NCBI GenBank assembly: GCA_049645705.1
Contig: JBARUK010000067.1
Location: forward strand, 62,001 to 126,000
Length of the DNA: 64,000 nucleotides
Reading direction: 5' to 3'
Source of the DNA: JBGNFV01 sp049645705
Lineage (GTDB): Bacteria > Bacteroidota > Bacteroidia > Cytophagales > Cyclobacteriaceae
Shown: piece by piece, positions 17,157-26,013 of the stretch
Numbering within the stretch: the first letter of the stretch is position 1
Layout: every line of letters begins with the position of its first letter
The notes under the pieces: model-generated
The model's database searches: none
The model's input: the letters and a program-made list of their open reading frames with translations, nothing else
Told to the model about the DNA's origin: nothing
Made by a program: the position numbers and the translations under genes

Positions 17157-18329
17157 ATGAATGATAACAAACCACGAAGAGACATGACACGTAACTACGC
17201 ACTCACCTCGCTGCTTTGCCTTACTGGCTTATGGGCCGTGCAGGGATGCACCGACTCCGATGAGGAACCCACCTCACTGGACAGGATGGAAATCACCATG
17301 ACTGATAATGACATGGTCGCTATCGGAGACACTAAACCACTGGACGTAAAGGGCTACGATAAGGAGGGAAATGAGGTGATACTCTCTTCCATAGAGTGGA
17401 CAGCCGGAAACGGCAACCTGTCCGTAGATGCAAACGGTACTGTAACGGGCCTGCAGGAAGGGAATACGGAAGTAAAAGCGACTACCGAAGGAGTCGAAAC
17501 AGCCGCTACTCTCCGCGTACGCAGTGATTCATCATCAGTTATAGAGATCTACGTAAGCGACGCAGCCAGCTTTAATACCGGCCCCTACAAGATCATGCGC
17601 TACGAAGCCAGCGCCGACTACCCCACGGAATTTATTACGGAGAGGCTAAGCTGGCCGCAGGACATCCTGTTTCTGGAAGAGCAGGGCATCGTACTGGTGT
17701 CTAACCTCAGTTCTGGCCAGATCAATGCCCACGACATCATCACCGGGCGGTACCTCAGGACCTTTGCCGGAGGCATAGGCGGCCCCACACGCATGAAGAT
17801 AGGGCCGGACGGCCTGCTCTACGTACTGCAGTGGGAAGGCAACGGCCGGGTCAGACGCTATAACCTGGACGGGACGCAGGCCGGTACATTTACCAGTACG
17901 GGCGTATCTCAATCCATCGGTATGGACTGGGACGCAGAGGGCAACTTGTATGTCTCCTCCTTCGGTGATAAGACCGTTACCAAATTCGACACTAATGGTG
18001 ATGAGGTAAGCGAACTCATCACCAGTAACCTGCAGGGGCCCACTAACCTGTGGATAGATGAGAGCGGCGACGTGCTGGTACTGGACTGGACGGCGGGGCT
18101 GGTACGGCGCTTCGGCAGCGACGGCACATATAAGGGCGTGTTTATCTCCGGTCTTAGCAAACCGGAAGGCGTAGACTTTTTCGGCGGAAGCATATTTATC
18201 GGAAATGGCGGCACCGGAGCCGTCAAGCGCTTCGGCGGCAATGGCTTCTACACAGAAGATGTAGTACCTGCAGGTACGGGCGGCCTGCAGACACCAAATG
18301 CCGTAGTAGTCCGCAAAGTAGAGCTATAG
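17157..18329 (+). CDS. Lipoprotein with Big-2-like domain and NHL/SMP-30-type beta-propeller
   Basis: 390 residues. Signal peptide with lipobox (SLLCLTGLWAVQGC); ATG 17184 is an alternative start that gives the more compact signal. Residues about 40-120 form a bacterial Ig-like (Big-2) domain: VAIGDTKPLDVKGYDKEGNEV and GTVTGLQEGNTEVKATTEG. From residue 135 a beta-propeller of NHL-like blades follows (GPTRMKIGPDGLLYVLQW, QSIGMDWDAEGNLYVSSFGD, GPTNLWIDESGDVLVLDW, KPEGVDFFGGSIFIGNG). Likely surface-exposed and either a carbohydrate/lactone-binding propeller or a binding scaffold. No catalytic set was recognised. Confidence 0.8.
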   Translation: MNDNKPRRDMTRNYALTSLLCLTGLWAVQGCTDSDEEPTSLDRMEITMTDNDMVAIGDTKPLDVKGYDKEGNEVILSSIEWTAGNGNLSVDANGTVTGLQEGNTEVKATTEGVETAATLRVRSDSSSVIEIYVSDAASFNTGPYKIMRYEASADYPTEFITERLSWPQDILFLEEQGIVLVSNLSSGQINAHDIITGRYLRTFAGGIGGPTRMKIGPDGLLYVLQWEGNGRVRRYNLDGTQAGTFTSTGVSQSIGMDWDAEGNLYVSSFGDKTVTKFDTNGDEVSELITSNLQGPTNLWIDESGDVLVLDWTAGLVRRFGSDGTYKGVFISGLSKPEGVDFFGGSIFIGNGGTGAVKRFGGNGFYTEDVVPAGTGGLQTPNAVVVRKVEL

Positions 18330-18340
18330 CCGCACGTTAC

Positions 18341-19045
18341 TTACGGCCCCTCGGTCAGTATCTGCTCAGCCTCGGTCACGATCTGCTCCACCCACAGGGC
18401 GTACTGCAGTCCGGAGGGGTGCAGGCCGTCGCTGGCTACCAGTCGAGGCTGGTCCAGCCCTCTCTGAGATATGGGGGTGATGTTGACATAGGTTACGCCT
18501 GCATCTTCAGTAATGGACCTGCTGGCATTATTAAACTGCTCCAGCTCAGAGCTTATCTGTTCCTGGTTGCCGGAGCCGAACGGCGTGTACCCGTAGTCAG
18601 GTATGGACACTACGATGACACGGTCCTTATTACCCCTGGCGTAGCCAATGGCCTTATCCAGCAATATGGTAAACTCCTCGCGGTACTCGGCCAGGCTGCG
18701 GCCCTGGTACTGGTTATTCACTCCTATGAGCAGGGTCACCATTTCATAGTCGTCATCTGGCTGCTGGTCGTTTACCGCATCCAGCAGGTTGCCCGTCGTC
18801 CAGCCGGTAGTAGCAATGATCTTCGGTGCGCTCACGTCGTACCCTCTATCGGCAAGGCTGTCGGCCAGCTGCACCGGGAAGCGGGCGCCCGCGCTCACGC
18901 TCTCACCTATGGTATAGCTGTCGCCCAGGGCCAGGTAGCGGTAGGTACCTTCCTCCTGCGAGGTGGTGGGGGCTACTACATCTTTTTTGCAGGAAAATAA
19001 ACTTAGGGTAATAAGGGCCAGGCAGATGGTTTTCAAATATTGCAT
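18341..19045 (-). CDS. SGNH/GDSL hydrolase lipoprotein
   Basis: 234 residues, lipobox LSLFSCKK at the N-terminus. Block I LALGDSYTIGES holds the nucleophilic Ser, block III LIGVNNQYQG the oxyanion Asn, and block V DGLHPSGLQY the catalytic Asp-His. This is a complete esterase/lipase-like active site of the SGNH superfamily; substrates may be acylated sugars, lipids or peptidoglycan acetyl groups. Converges with the NHL lipoprotein gene (12 bp between stops) and lies 29 bp downstream of the MpaB-like gene on the same strand. Confidence 0.88.
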   Translation of the reverse strand: MQYLKTICLALITLSLFSCKKDVVAPTTSQEEGTYRYLALGDSYTIGESVSAGARFPVQLADSLADRGYDVSAPKIIATTGWTTGNLLDAVNDQQPDDDYEMVTLLIGVNNQYQGRSLAEYREEFTILLDKAIGYARGNKDRVIVVSIPDYGYTPFGSGNQEQISSELEQFNNASRSITEDAGVTYVNITPISQRGLDQPRLVASDGLHPSGLQYALWVEQIVTEAEQILTEGP

Positions 19046-19074
19046 ACAGTGGTACGGATCAGTTTCCGGTTTAT

Positions 19075-19860
19075 TTAAGATTTAACAAAGTCTTCACTTG
19101 CCTGGTCGTAGTCCAGCGCCCTGATCTCCTGCTTGTAATCCGGTGGCAGAAAGAGCGCCTTCAGGAGCCTGTCTGCCCGCAGCAGGCGGCTCAGCTTATA
19201 GGCCGACAGGGCCGGAGGTATGACCGGGTTCGGCCTGAGGCCGAGTAGTTCTCTAACCCGGCCGGGGCAGATAAGTTGCTGCACCTGCAAAAGCAGCCAG
19301 TAGCGCATGCCGCCGATATGCTTCCGGTACTGCTTATACAGATCTACAGTGTACGGGCCTTTTGCCAGGTTATTTTGCAAATGCCGCGCACGGTCCGGCA
19401 GCCATTCCCGGTACGTACCGGGCAGGTCCTGTATAGTCATCCGCTCCCCTACGCGGCGAAAGACATCGTATACTTCCTCCTTTTCCGGGGTGGTGAGCGG
19501 GCGTTCCAGCACCTCGTAGGCTGTAACTGAGTAGTCGATAAGCATGTACAGCACATCGCGATAGGCCCACTGGGGGATGCTGCGGCCGCGCTTTTCTTCT
19601 ATGCCTTTGTGGGCGGCATTCATGCCCCCGATAGCCCTGGTAGCCTCGGCCCAGGGCATAAATATGATGCGGCGGGCATAAGATACGGTAGAAAACAGCC
19701 GCCCCAGCGGATCGGCAGGTAGCTTGCCGGTAAAGTAGAGCCAGTCCACCGCCTTGTTCAGGGCAAACTCAGCCGCCGAGCCGGCAAAAATGAAGAGTAC
19801 GGTATCACTCTTACCCCATATCTCCCGCACGATCGAATCCTGTCTTACAAAATATTCCAT
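19075..19860 (-). CDS. MpaB/rubber-oxygenase-like (DUF2236) protein
   Basis: 261 residues, all-helical. Motifs of the DUF2236 oxygenase family: SDTVLFIFAGSAAEFALNKAV near the start, YARRIIFMPWAEATRAIGGMNAAHKGIEE, and a following RDVLYMLIDYSVTAYEVL. The family includes latex-clearing protein and MpaB, heme b or metal oxygenases with conserved His/Arg residues; here H in MNAAHKGIE is the best ligand candidate. Cytoplasmic by sequence, no signal peptide. Probably co-transcribed with the SGNH hydrolase downstream. Family call moderately firm, reaction unknown. Confidence 0.7.
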   Translation of the reverse strand: MEYFVRQDSIVREIWGKSDTVLFIFAGSAAEFALNKAVDWLYFTGKLPADPLGRLFSTVSYARRIIFMPWAEATRAIGGMNAAHKGIEEKRGRSIPQWAYRDVLYMLIDYSVTAYEVLERPLTTPEKEEVYDVFRRVGERMTIQDLPGTYREWLPDRARHLQNNLAKGPYTVDLYKQYRKHIGGMRYWLLLQVQQLICPGRVRELLGLRPNPVIPPALSAYKLSRLLRADRLLKALFLPPDYKQEIRALDYDQASEDFVKS

Positions 19861-20021
19861 ACCCGATATCTTCTCACTGAACTGATAGCAGCCGTACAGC
19901 CCTCGTTATGCCTGCAATTTTCAAAAGAATTACTTAAGTTAAAAGAACTTTGCGGTTCAAAGTTATAATTTGCACTCACGTAAAAAAGTTCATGTATCTA
20001 AACCTATATAGTACAGACCCT

Positions 20022-20747
20022 ATGGACCGATTCTTTACTGCCGCCCTGCTCCTGCTGGTCACATTGGCCTGCTCTGACCGAAAGCCAAGGATCGACTACG
20101 CAAACCAGGACACTACCGAAGTGACTATGAATGACATGGTCCGGGATACATCCCGTTCGCTTATGGCCAACCTGCCGGTAAGGTTTGATAGTACAGAGCA
20201 CCTCATCTATGGGCTCAGGGTAGTCGATAATGATGAAAAGGGTAGTTACCTGAGATCATCTTCATACAAAAGCAATTCTGACGACTCGTACTTTCACAAC
20301 GGCAATACGCTGCATGGCACCTATGTAAACCTGATCTTCGAAGATGCCGCGGGCAGGCGGACACTGCTGACGGACAAAAAGCTGGTCATAACACGGGTGC
20401 ATTACCTCAGGGAGATCTACCGCAGTACAGGCAAAGACTATCTGCTATACCTGGTACGTGACTACGACAGTGATGGAAACGGCTCTGTAAATACCAGGGA
20501 CCTGCAGTCTATGCACATGAGCCGTACCGACGGATCGGAGTTCCGGAAGATAACTGCCAATATGCACGAGCTGCAGGACTACCGGTTTATAGCTGGTACA
20601 GATGCCATGTACTTTCGTACGCTGGAAGATAGTGACAAAGATGGCAACCTTACGGACCAGGACAGCTATCACCATTACGTAGTGGACTTTACCGAAAAGG
20701 GCTATCGTGTAAGGGCAAACAACCCCCTGGATGTATTGGGGCTGTAG
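20022..20747 (+). CDS. Lipoprotein of unknown function with two EF-hand-like calcium loops
   Basis: Start ATG 20022 (MDRFFTAALLLLVTLAC) gives a normal lipoprotein signal; the longer open frame upstream is not convincing. About 241 residues. Two acidic loops read like EF-hand/dockerin calcium sites: DYDSDGNGSVNTRD and EDSDKDGNLTDQDS. The rest is beta-rich and resembles no family I recognise. It is followed by a strong terminator, so it is a single-gene unit. Calcium binding is inference from the loop pattern. Confidence 0.7.
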   Translation: MDRFFTAALLLLVTLACSDRKPRIDYANQDTTEVTMNDMVRDTSRSLMANLPVRFDSTEHLIYGLRVVDNDEKGSYLRSSSYKSNSDDSYFHNGNTLHGTYVNLIFEDAAGRRTLLTDKKLVITRVHYLREIYRSTGKDYLLYLVRDYDSDGNGSVNTRDLQSMHMSRTDGSEFRKITANMHELQDYRFIAGTDAMYFRTLEDSDKDGNLTDQDSYHHYVVDFTEKGYRVRANNPLDVLGL

Positions 20748-20755
20748 CGTTTATG

Positions 20756-20783
20756 AAAAAAGGCCAGGCTATTCCGGCCTTTT
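20756..20783 (+). terminator. Intrinsic terminator of the EF-hand lipoprotein gene
   Basis: AAAAAGGCC stem, 10-nt loop, GGCCTTTT, ending in a T run, 8 bp after the stop codon. Confidence 0.85.
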
Positions 20784-21147
20784 GTGTTCACTCATTACTC
20801 AACCCGGCAGTATCTGCACAAAAACGTCGCCCTGCATTCGCGAATGACACTTCGCTGAAAAGCAAATTTCCCCTGGCTGATTTTCGGTAAAAACAGATCG
20901 TATATGACCTTGACAGGCAAATGTCTCCCAATTGTCTACCCCTGCAGGGCGTGGCTAACCGCCGCTTATCTTCGATTTGTCTCCGGGGCCTGGCTACGAC
21001 GCCAAGATGCCTACACACCGGTGTGTGGCAGTTACGCAGATTTTGAAAGTAAACTTACAGAACTGGCATAGCCACTGAAAACCGGCGGGCATACCCTTAT
21101 AGTCGTCTTAGTTTTACATCGTAATTCCTGACAAAATTTTTGGGTGG
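20784..21147. other. Intergenic region, promoter side of the YHYH operon
   Basis: About 360 bp. Only a weak antisense frame is present (to 21018). I see no RNA element; it must contain the promoter of the following five-gene operon. Confidence 0.4.
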
Positions 21148-21612
21148 ATGAAAAACCTGTTGATCACTTCAATTTTACTTTGCCTGTCACTCTCAGCCAT
21201 TACGGCCCGTGCTCATGATGTGCGTATAGCCGTGTTCAGTATTTATGAAAAAGACGGCAGGGTACTATGCGATATTAAGGCCGACCGCGTACAAACGCTG
21301 CAGGCGCTGGATGGTGAGGTAGAGGCAGGCAGCGTAACGGACTACCTGGCCCGGCACCTGAACATTGCGTTCGACGGCCAGGACGCACCTCTCACATTTA
21401 CGCGGCACTCGCTCACGGATCATTACATAACTCTCTCATTTGAACTGCAGACGGTGGCAGGCTCACCGGAAAGCGTATCCGTATTTACGGACTTTCTCAC
21501 GGATACGGTGGAGGGTCATGAGAACAGAATAATACTGAAGCTCAACGAAAGGATACGATCATTCAGGATCGGTAAGGGCAAAACGGAGATCGAAGCCGTC
21601 TACCAGCAGTAA
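21148..21612 (+). CDS. DUF6702-like periplasmic protein
   Basis: 154 residues with a cleavable signal (KNLLITSILLCLSLSAITARA). The mature part begins HDVRIAVFSIYEKDGRVLCDIKA and ends with NRIILKLNERIRSFRIGKGK, the strand layout of the small periplasmic DUF6702 family, though the match is not exact. An H-D at the mature N-terminus could bind metal. First gene of an operon with two YHYH proteins, a MORN-repeat lipoprotein and SCO, 26 bp before the next gene. Confidence 0.6.
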   Translation: MKNLLITSILLCLSLSAITARAHDVRIAVFSIYEKDGRVLCDIKADRVQTLQALDGEVEAGSVTDYLARHLNIAFDGQDAPLTFTRHSLTDHYITLSFELQTVAGSPESVSVFTDFLTDTVEGHENRIILKLNERIRSFRIGKGKTEIEAVYQQ

Positions 21613-21638
21613 AAATACAGGCCGTTAGCCGGACCGAT

Positions 21639-23159
21639 ATGCAATATTATACTATTATTAAAAAAGGATTCTTCTCTCTCTTACTTGGCCTGGCAGGTGC
21701 TTTTATGGCCCTGGGCTGTGAGGATGAAGCCCAGGAAGTAGTGCCAAACTCGGCACCCGGATCATTTACTGTTTCTGTAGAGAACATTACGTCTGCCAGT
21801 GCAGCCCTGGTGTGGACTGCGGCCAGTGATGCAGACGGGAACAATGTCACGTACAAAGTCATGCTGGCAGGTAACGCTGCCGCTTCCGGACTCAGCGCTA
21901 CCTCTTATACACTGACCGGGCTGACGGCTGAAACGAGCTACAACGGTAAAGTAGTAGCAGAGGACGGCAACGGCGGATCCAGCGAAGCCACCTTTTCCCT
22001 GACTACGGCAGATGAACCGGGCGAAGAGACCATCACCATTACTTATGGTGCGGCTACCTCTGCTACGCTCACCATAGGCTCATGGACGGATACGGGCGCA
22101 GACGGCTATGTGATAGTGATGAACACCAGCGACCAGATCACTGCACCGGCTGATGGCACGGCACCACACTACAGCCTGACTTATAACGGGTACGGTGAGC
22201 AGGTGGTATACCGCGGTACGGGCGTCTCATCCTTTGCCGTAAACCTGCTGCAGGGCGGCACGGACTACTTCTTCCGGGTATTTCCCTACACCGGCAACTA
22301 TGTGTACAGCAGCGGGCAAACGGCCTCTTCGCAGCAAGTAAATGCCTGTACGGTAACCAGCACTACGGCCAGTGAGGTATGCTTCGACTATTCGAGTACG
22401 GCGCGAACCATTACATCCAACCAGCTACCGGGCCACCCTACCGGCAGCTTTCCCAATGCGGACGTGACGGCCACGAACGTGACCCGCCAACTGGAGCCAA
22501 ACCCTGCCCTGGCGGGGTCTGCTACTTATATTTATGACGAAACGGGCAAACCTACTCCCTCTAACCCTAACTTTTACCAGTTCGGTATGGCCACTAATGG
22601 CGTGGAGTTTCACCCCATGGGGCTGAAACCATGGACGAACCCGAGCTCGAACGAAGAAAACTGGGAATGGCAGGCGGCTGTAGTGGACGAGAACCAGACC
22701 TTCCTGGATGAGTACGGCGGACATGTGACCACGCAGGGGCTGTACCACTACCACGGCGACATAATCGGCCTGGCCGATGAAGACGGCTCGCGCCACTCAG
22801 TACTGTATGGCTATGCAGCGGACGGCTTCCCCATCTACTATAAATATGGCTACACAGATAAGGATGATAACAGCAGCACGATAAAGGAACTGAAGTCGGG
22901 CTACCAGCTTAAGTCCGGCAGCCGTACCGGCACCGGCACGGCGGGTACGGACTACCCGGACGGCAACTACGACGGTACGTATATCCAGGATTATGAATAC
23001 GTACAGGGACTGGGCGACCTGGATGAATGCAACGGCCGCTATGGAGTAACGCCGGAGTACCCGGACGGTATCTACTACTACGTCATTACGACTGACTTCC
23101 CTAAGATACCCAACTGCTTTATGGGTACCCCGGACGATGACTGGATCATCGGCCGATAA
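21639..23159 (+). CDS. YHYH-domain lipoprotein with fibronectin type III modules
   Basis: 506 residues. Lipobox LAGAFMALGC. A fibronectin III module follows (about residues 40-128: SFTVSVENITSASAALVWTA to SSEATFSLTT), then a second FN3-like stretch (about 130-235), then a YHYH domain (about 260-506) with the namesake GLYHYHGD and the typical YGYAADGFPIYYKYG and DLDECNGRYGVTPEYPDGIYYYV segments. YHYH proteins are secreted, of unknown function, and rich in His/Tyr that could bind copper. Sits with a second YHYH gene and an SCO gene. Confidence 0.88.
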   Translation: MQYYTIIKKGFFSLLLGLAGAFMALGCEDEAQEVVPNSAPGSFTVSVENITSASAALVWTAASDADGNNVTYKVMLAGNAAASGLSATSYTLTGLTAETSYNGKVVAEDGNGGSSEATFSLTTADEPGEETITITYGAATSATLTIGSWTDTGADGYVIVMNTSDQITAPADGTAPHYSLTYNGYGEQVVYRGTGVSSFAVNLLQGGTDYFFRVFPYTGNYVYSSGQTASSQQVNACTVTSTTASEVCFDYSSTARTITSNQLPGHPTGSFPNADVTATNVTRQLEPNPALAGSATYIYDETGKPTPSNPNFYQFGMATNGVEFHPMGLKPWTNPSSNEENWEWQAAVVDENQTFLDEYGGHVTTQGLYHYHGDIIGLADEDGSRHSVLYGYAADGFPIYYKYGYTDKDDNSSTIKELKSGYQLKSGSRTGTGTAGTDYPDGNYDGTYIQDYEYVQGLGDLDECNGRYGVTPEYPDGIYYYVITTDFPKIPNCFMGTPDDDWIIGR

Positions 23160-23166
23160 CAATGCC

Positions 23167-23208
23167 GGGCGCCATGCAATGGGCGCCATGCAGTGGGCGC
23201 CACGCAAC
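23167..23208. repeat. Three 14-bp tandem repeats between the two YHYH genes
   Basis: GGGCGCCATGCAAT, GGGCGCCATGCAGT, GGGCGCCACGCAAC in perfect tandem, 8 bp after the stop of the first YHYH gene. Each contains the palindrome GGCGCC. Too short to be a CRISPR; could be a slippage product or an mRNA processing/stability element. Confidence 0.8.
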
Positions 23209-23258
23209 GATTTTAATATTTAAGAGAACAGATATTTATTCATTTCACTAATTATACT

Positions 23259-24017
23259 ATGAAACGTTTTTCCAGAACATTGATGGCACTATGTCTGCCG
23301 GTATTAGTCAGCATGGCCGGATGTGGCGGCGATGACGAAACCCCCGATGTGGTCGAAGGTGAAGTAACCCTGCATGCCGCTTTTGCGGAATTTGACCAGG
23401 ACAACTTCGATATCTATGTAAGTGGCAATGAGGTGGTAGTAGAGACAAATGGTATGCCCAATCATACCTCCCCCTACTGGGCCTCTTCGCACGAGCTGTA
23501 CGTAGCACCTACTGTAACGACGGAGCAGGATATGGCTCCCGGCAATATAGCTACTAACAACATGACACTGAGGGTGCCTGCTTCTCCTGAAAAGGCCTCA
23601 CAAAGCTCAGCTACCAGCCTGGGGCCTGTAGGCCTGGCAGTAAGCGGAGCGGCTATCTACAATGACCAGGAAGGCCCCAATGTACCTATCGACAATGCTG
23701 TAGGTAGTCTGGACTATACCGGTGCTCATACAGGCCCCATCAGCTACCACTACCACATAGAGCCTAAGGCCTGGACTGACGATGACAGCGAGCTTGTAGG
23801 TGTGCTATCAGACGGTTTTTTCCTGTACGGAAGAAAGTGCTTTTCTACCGGCGCCTACCCTGCTGACCTGGATGCTTCCAACGGTCATACGGCCGCTACG
23901 CAGTATTCGGACGGTGAGGCAGAGTACCACTACCATACGTCTAACGAGGTGTATCTGGGACAATATTACCTGCTCTTCCCCGGTGAATACCAGGGCACAC
24001 CCAATGCGATACAGTAA
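23259..24017 (+). CDS. YHYH-domain lipoprotein (short form)
   Basis: 252 residues. Lipobox VLVSMAGCGGDDE. The YHYH domain fills the mature protein: GPVGLAVSGAAIYNDQEGPN, then ISYHYHIEPK and LVGVLSDGFFLYGRK, then a second YHYH at EYHYHTSNEVYLGQYYLLFPG. No FN3 modules, unlike its neighbour. The gene overlaps the next one by 14 bp, showing a tight operon. Role unknown; the two HxH pairs are candidates for metal binding. Confidence 0.85.
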   Translation: MKRFSRTLMALCLPVLVSMAGCGGDDETPDVVEGEVTLHAAFAEFDQDNFDIYVSGNEVVVETNGMPNHTSPYWASSHELYVAPTVTTEQDMAPGNIATNNMTLRVPASPEKASQSSATSLGPVGLAVSGAAIYNDQEGPNVPIDNAVGSLDYTGAHTGPISYHYHIEPKAWTDDDSELVGVLSDGFFLYGRKCFSTGAYPADLDASNGHTAATQYSDGEAEYHYHTSNEVYLGQYYLLFPGEYQGTPNAIQ

Positions 24018-24603
24018 GATAATAGTTCTGCTTCTATTGATTATTACTGCCGGCTGCAGCCACCGGCACCGGGATGAGCCCGGTGCCAAATTGAATATAG
24101 TTGCAGCCGGGGTAATAATGCGTGACAGCCTCACGCGTGACGGGGCTACGGGCTACCTGCATTACCGGCAGCAACTGTTTACCGGTACGGCTACCCGCCA
24201 GTATGCCAATGGCAACCTGAAGGAAGAGGTCGGTTATACGGCAGGCATAAAGGACGGCCGCTGCCGAAAGTACTACGATGACGGTACCCTGGCCTATGAG
24301 TGCTTTTATGCAAATGGCAGAAAAGAGGGCATAGCAAAAGCCTGGTGGCAGAATGGCAACCTGCGATCTGAGTCCGGCTTTGTAGACGGTAATGCTCACG
24401 GAGTGCAAAAGCAGTGGTACCAGAGTGGAGCCCTGTTTAAGAAAATGAACCTGGTGGACGGAAAGGAAGAAGGCATGCAACAGGCCTGGCGTGAGAACGG
24501 CAAGCTGTACAATAACTACGAAGCAAGGAACGGCAGAGTATTCGGACTGAAGAAAGCAGAATTGTGTTATGAGCTATCGGATGAAAAACTTTTGGGAGAC
24601 TAG
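24004..24603 (+). CDS. MORN-repeat (YwqK-like) lipoprotein
   Basis: Start ATG 24004 gives a signal with lipobox (KIIVLLLLIITAGC); the longer open frame upstream is a shadow of the YHYH gene. About 199 residues with at least five MORN-variant repeats (YANGNLKEEVGY, YDDGTLAYECFYANGRKEG, WQNGNLRSESGFVDGNAHG, YQSGALFKKMNLVDGKEEG, WRENGKLYNNYEARNGR). These repeats are often labelled antitoxin YwqK, but in a lipoprotein they are more likely a structural or binding module. Overlaps both neighbours, so part of the YHYH-SCO operon. Confidence 0.85.
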   Translation: MRYSKIIVLLLLIITAGCSHRHRDEPGAKLNIVAAGVIMRDSLTRDGATGYLHYRQQLFTGTATRQYANGNLKEEVGYTAGIKDGRCRKYYDDGTLAYECFYANGRKEGIAKAWWQNGNLRSESGFVDGNAHGVQKQWYQSGALFKKMNLVDGKEEGMQQAWRENGKLYNNYEARNGRVFGLKKAELCYELSDEKLLGD

Positions 24604-25255
24604 CCTGGTACTTAGCATGCTGCTATTGGCCTCGTGTACGGAGAGCACGACTACGGCCGGGCAGCAGGAAAAGCAGAGCCGGACAGACCACCTGCCCTTT
24701 TACAACGATCCCTTTTTTACCCCGCGCTGGCTGTTGCCCGGCAGCGACTCGCTCCACGGGTTTCATAAAATATCGCCCTTTACTCTTGTAAATCAGCTCG
24801 GCGATACTATTACTGAAAAAACCTTCGAAGGGAAGATCTACGTGGCGGACTTCTTCTTTACCATATGTCCCGGTATATGCCCGAAGATGACGGAGAACAT
24901 GAACCTGGTACAGGAAGCGTTTAAAGACGATGACGAAGTACTGCTGCTGTCGCACTCCGTGACACCCGAGAGAGATACGGTGGCCGTACTCAGAAAATAC
25001 GCCGGGCGCAAAGGCGTGACGGCGGGTAAGTGGCACCTGGCTACGGGCGACCGCGACCATATCTACAGCCTGGGGCGCCAGGACTACTTTGCCGAAGAAG
25101 ACCTGGGCATAAGCAAATCTGCAGATGACTTCCTGCATACTGAAAATTTCATACTGGTAGATGGCAACAGGCATATCCGCGGCCTATACAACGGCATCAA
25201 TAAGGCCTCCGTGCAACAGTTGATAGCTGACATTAAAACCCTGAAGAAAGAATAA
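24569..25255 (+). CDS. SCO1/SenC-family copper chaperone lipoprotein
   Basis: 228 residues; ATG 24581 (MKNFWETSLVLSMLLLASC) is an equally good start and gives the lipobox. Thioredoxin-like fold with the copper motif TICPGICPKM (C100, C104 from the first ATG) and a distal His in the segment DDFLHTENFILVDGNRHIRG. SCO proteins deliver copper to the CuA site of cytochrome c oxidase or act as thiol-disulfide reductases. Last gene of the DUF6702-YHYH-YHYH-MORN-SCO operon, which points to metal handling at the cell envelope. Confidence 0.88.
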   Translation: MSYRMKNFWETSLVLSMLLLASCTESTTTAGQQEKQSRTDHLPFYNDPFFTPRWLLPGSDSLHGFHKISPFTLVNQLGDTITEKTFEGKIYVADFFFTICPGICPKMTENMNLVQEAFKDDDEVLLLSHSVTPERDTVAVLRKYAGRKGVTAGKWHLATGDRDHIYSLGRQDYFAEEDLGISKSADDFLHTENFILVDGNRHIRGLYNGINKASVQQLIADIKTLKKE

Positions 25256-25422
25256 AAAGCCCTGCCTGGTACAAGCTGATCTCTTACTTCCCCTCTCTCC
25301 TATCATAACGCAGGGCTATACCCCAACTTGCCTGGGTAACAGCCTGCGGCCACGCATCTGAAATAAATAAAACAGATGATGTATCTGCCTGTTTATGAGA
25401 CAAAACGAATCAAATCCGAATT

Positions 25423-25821
25423 ATGAATATTACACTGGAAAAAGCTGAAAAGATCATAGCAGCTTCTAAAGCCAAAGCATCCGAAATAGACACTAAAATG
25501 AATATAGCCGTAGTAGATGCCGGAGCGAACCTGGTCGCTTTTGCCCGTATGGACGGTGCCTGGCTCGGCTCGCTCGATATTGCGATCAAAAAGGCCAAAA
25601 CGGCCCGTTACTTCGATATGAATACCGGCGAGATCGGCAAACTGTCGCAGCCCGGCGGCGCTCTCTTCAACATAGAGCATTCTAATGGCGGACTCATCTC
25701 GTTTCCCGGCGGCATACCGCTGAAGGACGGCGAAGGAAATGTAATAGGCGCCGTAGGCGTGAGCGGCAGCACGGTGGATAATGACCATACCGTAGCCGAT
25801 GCCGGGGTCAAGGCGCTGTAA
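25423..25821 (+). CDS. GlcG/HbpS family (DUF336) small protein
   Basis: 132 residues. Typical start ITLEKAEKIIAASKAKASEI, the strand MNIAVVDAGANLVAFARMDGAWLGSLDIA with the following KKAKTARYF, and a GGIPLKDGEGNVIGAVGVSGSTVDND close. HbpS-like proteins bind heme or cobalamin; others are of unknown function and act in glycolate or diol metabolism. Cytoplasmic, stand-alone gene followed by a strong terminator. Confidence 0.88.
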   Translation: MNITLEKAEKIIAASKAKASEIDTKMNIAVVDAGANLVAFARMDGAWLGSLDIAIKKAKTARYFDMNTGEIGKLSQPGGALFNIEHSNGGLISFPGGIPLKDGEGNVIGAVGVSGSTVDNDHTVADAGVKAL

Positions 25822-25838
25822 AGCACACCTGATTACGC

Positions 25839-25877
25839 AAAAGCACCTGCTGAAACGTGCGGCAGGTGCTTTTTTTG
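25839..25877 (+). terminator. Intrinsic terminator of the GlcG/HbpS-like gene
   Basis: AAAAGCACCTGC stem, 11-nt loop, GCAGGTGC followed by eight T. Confidence 0.92.
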
Positions 25878-26013
25878 GTTACGGAGTCAGTGAGGCCGGA
25901 GGCAGTGTTCCCGCACTTGACCATCCGGAAATTTCTGACTGAGCATTTATTTTCCCAAAAGGCAGCTATTAACTACCTTGGTACAGACAGCCATTCCTAA
26001 ACTATATACTATT

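Noticed and set aside
20788..21018. 76-codon minus-strand frame upstream of the YHYH operon
   Set aside because: No homology; base composition does not resemble coding sequence.
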